This document shows positions 59,231 to 62,198 of a DNA stretch of 62,198 nucleotides, one piece after another (positions within the stretch are counted from its first letter, which is position 1; each line of letters starts with the position of its first letter). The notes beneath the pieces are model-generated. The model had not been told where the DNA came from, searched no databases, and saw nothing but the letters and a program-made list of their open reading frames with translations. A program made the translations under genes and the position numbers. The DNA is from an uncultured Clostridia bacterium (lineage in GTDB: Bacteria; Bacillota; Clostridia; UBA1381): the NCBI GenBank assembly GCA_947628515.1, contig CANRAG010000003.1:1-62198 (forward strand), written 5' to 3'.

Positions 59231-61438
59231 TTACCGCGCAATTGAGGTAAAGTACTGATAAACGATGCAAGCCGCTTCTGCTCTTGTAGCTGTTGCTAAC
59301 GGAGCGAAGTTACCGTTCTCATCACCATTTACTACACCTGCTGCCGCGAGAGCGTTAACCGGTGCTACCGCGTACTCGCTGATTAAGCCTGCGTCGCCGA
59401 ATGTAACAGTTCTGCCCGAACCGAGCGCAGCGCCTGTAGCTATGATTGCTCTGTGCATCATAGCCGCCATCTGCTCACGTGTTATGAATGAATCCGGCTC
59501 AAATGTTGTATCCGTAACACCCGTTACGATACCCTTTGCAACCGCCGCCTCAACATAACCGTAATACCATTCGCCCATAGGAGCGTCGGTAAAGGTCTGG
59601 GTTGCGTTTACTAACGGCGCTACGCCGAATGCCGCGCATACCATCTTAGCAAACTCTGCTCTTGTTACATTGTCGTTCGGTACGAACTCTGTATTTGTGC
59701 GTCCGTTAAGTACGCCCATCGATACGAGAGCGTTAATAGCCGGAACTGCCCACGGAACTGAACCAAGATCCTGGAAATTCGTTCCGCCCGTAACAAGCGT
59801 TGAACCGCCGCCGGTGCTGCCTGTTGAATTTCCGGGAGCGATTGTGTTGCCGCCCTTACCGCCTGATGACGTGCTTCCGCCGCCGGTGCTGGTGCCCGGT
59901 CTTGACGGTCTTGCTGTCGGCTTCTCTGTCGGCTTCTCTGTCGGTTTATCTGTCGGCTTATCTGTCGGCTTATCTGTCGGCTTATCTTCGTTTATAACGT
60001 CTGACTGCTCGTAACCCGGCAGTAATGTTGTTTTGTCATCTTTTACATAATACGGAGCTGCCTTGATCTCGGTGCCGTACTTAACAGCGAATACCATACC
60101 CGCTATTACATCGGCAATCGGATCCGCATAGCCGTTAATGAGGTTCGAATACTCTGCGAATGAAAGCTCCTTATCATTATACTTAGCAACATAGCCTACG
60201 CCATAATCTGCGCTTGCGTCTACCTTAACACCTGTAAGTGTACCGTATGTCTCATCCTCTGTCGGGAAGTCCTTAGCAAGATCTGAAAGCTTAATCTCGC
60301 CGTCTGCCGGGAATGCTGTCGGTGTCGGTGCTTCTGTAGGATCTACAGTGCCCGGATCTGTTATTGTAATCTTTGTAAGTGCTAAATCAACATCAGCAAG
60401 CGGATACTGCTCATCTTTATCCAGTACTTCAATTTTGTCAATTACAATATCAAATGCCGGTGTATTTTCCGGTACTGTAAGCGTTAATGTACAGAGCTTT
60501 AACGACTCGCCAACATCCACGTAGTCATATGCCGATACTATAACAGTTACCTTATTTTCCTTAAGTGTTACTAACTGTTGCAGTGGATGACCAGTCGCAT
60601 CAACAGTAAAATCAAACTTTTCACTTACTGCTGTTACTAATGGAGCATCAAATGACATCTGTGACGAGAAGAAGTTGTCTATACCCTTTAAGTAAACGTC
60701 AACTACCCTTGTCGTTGCTGTACTTGCTTCCTTGTTATATACAAGCTCATAGCCCTTGCTAACCTCAGGCTTTGCCGTAGGATTATCTTCCGGCGCAGGA
60801 GTCTCAACATAACCCGGTCTTGTGATTTCAGTAGGTGCTGCTGTTGCAGCCGGTGTAGCTGTCGGCTCCGCTGTCGGAGGAGCGGTCGGAGGCTCTGTTG
60901 CTGTCGGATCTGTTACACTAATCTGTGTTTGCGCTAAATCAACATCAGCAAGCGGATACTGCTCATCTTTATCCAGTACTTCAATTTTGTCAATTACAAT
61001 ATCAAATGCCGGTGTATTTTCCGGTACTGTAAGCGTTAATGTACAGAGCTTTAACGACTCGCCAACATCCACGTAGTCATATGCCGATACTATAACAGTT
61101 ACCTTATTTTCCTTAAGTGTTACTAACTGTTGCAGTGGATGACCAGTCGCATCAACAGTAAAATCAAACTTTTCACTTACTGCTGTTACTAATGGAGCAT
61201 CAAATGACATCTGTGACGAGAAGAAGTTGTCTATACCCTTTAAGTAAACGTCAACTACCCTTGTCGTTGCTGTACTTGCTTCCTTGTTATATACAAGCTC
61301 ATAGCCTTTGTCAACCGCTGCTGTTGCAAGAGTTACATCATCCTCAACAGGCGCTGCGGATGCCTGAATAAAACCCGTCGTCATACTCGCTGTAACAGAA
61401 AGAGCAGCAACAAATGCTATAAATTTATTTTTCTTCAT
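59231..61438 (-). CDS. S-layer anchored protein with two identical cohesin-like domains
   Basis: This 735-residue protein has a signal peptide (about 1-28) and two cohesin-like domains (about 40-180 and 225-360) that are identical over more than 100 residues, separated by Pro/Thr/Ala linkers. A further domain (about 385-485), a DKPT/EKPT linker (six 4-residue repeats) and a Gly/Ser-rich stretch follow. Three SLH motifs close the protein (about 555-735; e.g. ALVSMGVLNGRTNTEFVPND). SLH triplets bind wall polymers, so it is displayed at the surface as a small scaffold. The cohesin assignment rests on beta-sandwich pattern and architecture; the SLH call is secure. Confidence 0.8.
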   Translation of the reverse strand: MKKNKFIAFVAALSVTASMTTGFIQASAAPVEDDVTLATAAVDKGYELVYNKEASTATTRVVDVYLKGIDNFFSSQMSFDAPLVTAVSEKFDFTVDATGHPLQQLVTLKENKVTVIVSAYDYVDVGESLKLCTLTLTVPENTPAFDIVIDKIEVLDKDEQYPLADVDLAQTQISVTDPTATEPPTAPPTAEPTATPAATAAPTEITRPGYVETPAPEDNPTAKPEVSKGYELVYNKEASTATTRVVDVYLKGIDNFFSSQMSFDAPLVTAVSEKFDFTVDATGHPLQQLVTLKENKVTVIVSAYDYVDVGESLKLCTLTLTVPENTPAFDIVIDKIEVLDKDEQYPLADVDLALTKITITDPGTVDPTEAPTPTAFPADGEIKLSDLAKDFPTEDETYGTLTGVKVDASADYGVGYVAKYNDKELSFAEYSNLINGYADPIADVIAGMVFAVKYGTEIKAAPYYVKDDKTTLLPGYEQSDVINEDKPTDKPTDKPTDKPTEKPTEKPTARPSRPGTSTGGGSTSSGGKGGNTIAPGNSTGSTGGGSTLVTGGTNFQDLGSVPWAVPAINALVSMGVLNGRTNTEFVPNDNVTRAEFAKMVCAAFGVAPLVNATQTFTDAPMGEWYYGYVEAAVAKGIVTGVTDTTFEPDSFITREQMAAMMHRAIIATGAALGSGRTVTFGDAGLISEYAVAPVNALAAAGVVNGDENGNFAPLATATRAEAACIVYQYFTSIAR
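59915..59986. repeat. 12-bp tandem repeats coding DKPT/EKPT
   Basis: Six 12-bp units, TGTCGGCTTATC or near variants, code for the acidic Pro/Thr linker of the protein at 59231. Such arrays readily change copy number. Confidence 0.9.
60381..61306. repeat. Two identical 374-bp direct repeats in the scaffold gene
   Basis: Bases 60381-60754 and 60933-61306 (offset 552) appear identical by eye. They code for the two cohesin-like domains. The intervening 178 bases code for the linker. Confidence 0.85.
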
Positions 61439-61477
61439 AGAATAAAACCCTTTCTCATTTTATTTTTATATAATACC

Positions 61478-61513
61478 AACTCTATAGCATGATATTAATC
61501 ATGCTATAGAGTT
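61478..61513. terminator. Perfect 16-bp hairpin after the dockerin-like gene
   Basis: AACTCTATAGCATGAT (61478-61493) pairs with ATCATGCTATAGAGTT (61498-61513) around ATTA. It lies downstream of the minus-strand gene at 61521. The U-tract after it on that strand is weak. Confidence 0.7.
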
Positions 61514-61520
61514 TATGATA

Positions 61521-62165
61521 TTACTCAGTAACTTTGTATACCTCTACCTCTTGGCCAGCCTGACCGATTCGTGATGTTTCACCACCAGCGCCTCTTAGAA
61601 CATAACTAACGTCTGTTCCTGTAAGTGTATCATCAGAGCTTACATCGCCAAGAATAATCTTCGTTCCGTCTGTCTTCGTTCTTTCTTGATTAGCCTGACC
61701 GATTCGTGATGTTTCACCACCAGCACCTCTTAAAATATAACTAACGTCTGTTCCCGTAAGTGCCTTATCAGAACTTACATCACCAAGAATAATTGTCTCG
61801 GTTTCCTTCTCCGGACCAACCTCGCCTACGGTGAATGTAGCCGTCTGAATACCACCGTTGCTGCCGCCGATACGAACCTCATATGTACCATCTTTGAGTT
61901 CGCCAACCTTAACAGTTTCAAAAGATGTGCTATCATCCTTCTGATCGATCTGCTTGATGTTTGTATCGGCTACAGTTTCAAGATTAACCTTGTCAAGAAC
62001 AAGCAATGTCTGTGATTGACCTGTTGGCGTAACATCTGATAACGTCACTGTACCGGCTTCAGCATTATACGTAGCTGTCATAGCAGCCGAAGCCGAAACT
62101 GCCATTGCAACCGTTACTGCCGAAACAGCTGCAACCGATAAAGCAATTTTTGAAAATTTCTTCAT
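61521..62165 (-). CDS. Secreted protein with two dockerin-like calcium loops
   Basis: This 214-residue protein has a signal peptide (about 1-28), a beta domain (about 30-115) and two tandem copies of a dockerin-like motif: GDVSSDKALTGTDVSYILRG and GDVSSDDTLTGTDVSYVLRG. Each has Asp at positions 1, 5 and 12 and Ser at 3, as in the F-hand loop of type I dockerins; both are followed by GAGGETSRIGQA. The frame extends to 62183, but AAAGGGG lies before ATG 62165, which is preferred. The two repeats are about 90 percent identical as DNA. It could bind the cohesin-like domains encoded nearby; this is inference. Confidence 0.75.
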   Translation of the reverse strand: MKKFSKIALSVAAVSAVTVAMAVSASAAMTATYNAEAGTVTLSDVTPTGQSQTLLVLDKVNLETVADTNIKQIDQKDDSTSFETVKVGELKDGTYEVRIGGSNGGIQTATFTVGEVGPEKETETIILGDVSSDKALTGTDVSYILRGAGGETSRIGQANQERTKTDGTKIILGDVSSDDTLTGTDVSYVLRGAGGETSRIGQAGQEVEVYKVTE

Positions 62166-62198
62166 TGTCTTACCCCTTTTCATAAAAAGATTTGTTTT

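Noticed and set aside
59915-59986. CRISPR-like short repeats
   Set aside because: The 12-bp units are contiguous without spacers and code for the DKPT linker.

Overview
The window looks like chromosomal DNA of an anaerobic, pectin- and polysaccharide-degrading Gram-positive bacterium of the class Clostridia. Supporting signs are consensus sigma-A-type promoters and AGGAGG ribosome binding sites, S-layer homology (SLH) domains, copper-amine-oxidase-type surface domains, a GerMN lipoprotein, GTP-type PEP carboxykinase, and cohesin-like and dockerin-like modules. The secreted rhamnogalacturonan enzymes recall gut pectin degraders such as Monoglobus; that placement is an inference, not something shown here.

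Layout. (1) 1-1600 is a degraded boundary: tandem 99-bp units carrying tRNA 3' ends, an intact tRNA-Ala(GGC), a RelE-type toxin-antitoxin remnant, and the N-terminus of a phage baseplate-type protein cut at an inverted repeat. (2) 1781-6022 encodes a large secreted SGNH esterase of the rhamnogalacturonan acetylesterase type. (3) 6120-10475 encodes a hybrid histidine kinase translationally coupled to a solute-binding lipoprotein without permeases. (4) 10492-32516 is a long minus-strand exopolysaccharide (EPS) cluster reading from a perfect-spacing promoter at 32488-32516 to a terminator at 10461-10492. Its order is REC-HD-GYP, HPt, GGDEF, hybrid kinase, GT2, initiating sugar transferase, two chain-length (PCP) proteins, phosphoesterase, glycosyltransferases, Wzy, HD-GYP, Wzx, LicD, and finally a secreted GH16-phosphatase fusion. 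One PCP protein is fused to a degenerate EAL domain. (5) 32631-48405 holds a secreted protein with a small downstream peptide gene, a vitamin B6-type kinase, pckG, a 1697-residue GH3 enzyme, two nearly identical Rpn-type nuclease elements flanking a gene fragment, a second secreted-protein/small-peptide pair, and mntP. (6) 48574-55092 is a plus-strand operon: GH51 arabinofuranosidase, PfkB-type (KDG kinase-like) kinase and GH112 galactosyl phosphorylase, facing an AraC regulator. (7) 55137-58058 carries housekeeping-type genes. (8) 58077-62165 encodes three cell-surface proteins with cohesin-like domains, SLH anchors and dockerin-like loops.

How the parts may work together. The esterase, GH51, GH3 and GH112 enzymes fit stripping and phosphorolysis of rhamnogalacturonan I side chains, with sugar-acid flux through the kinase. 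The EPS cluster appears to place polymer length control under cyclic-di-GMP: a cyclase and phosphodiesterases make and break it, a kinase-HPt-receiver relay controls one phosphodiesterase, and the PCP-EAL protein could sense it. These functional links are inferences from domain content and gene order.
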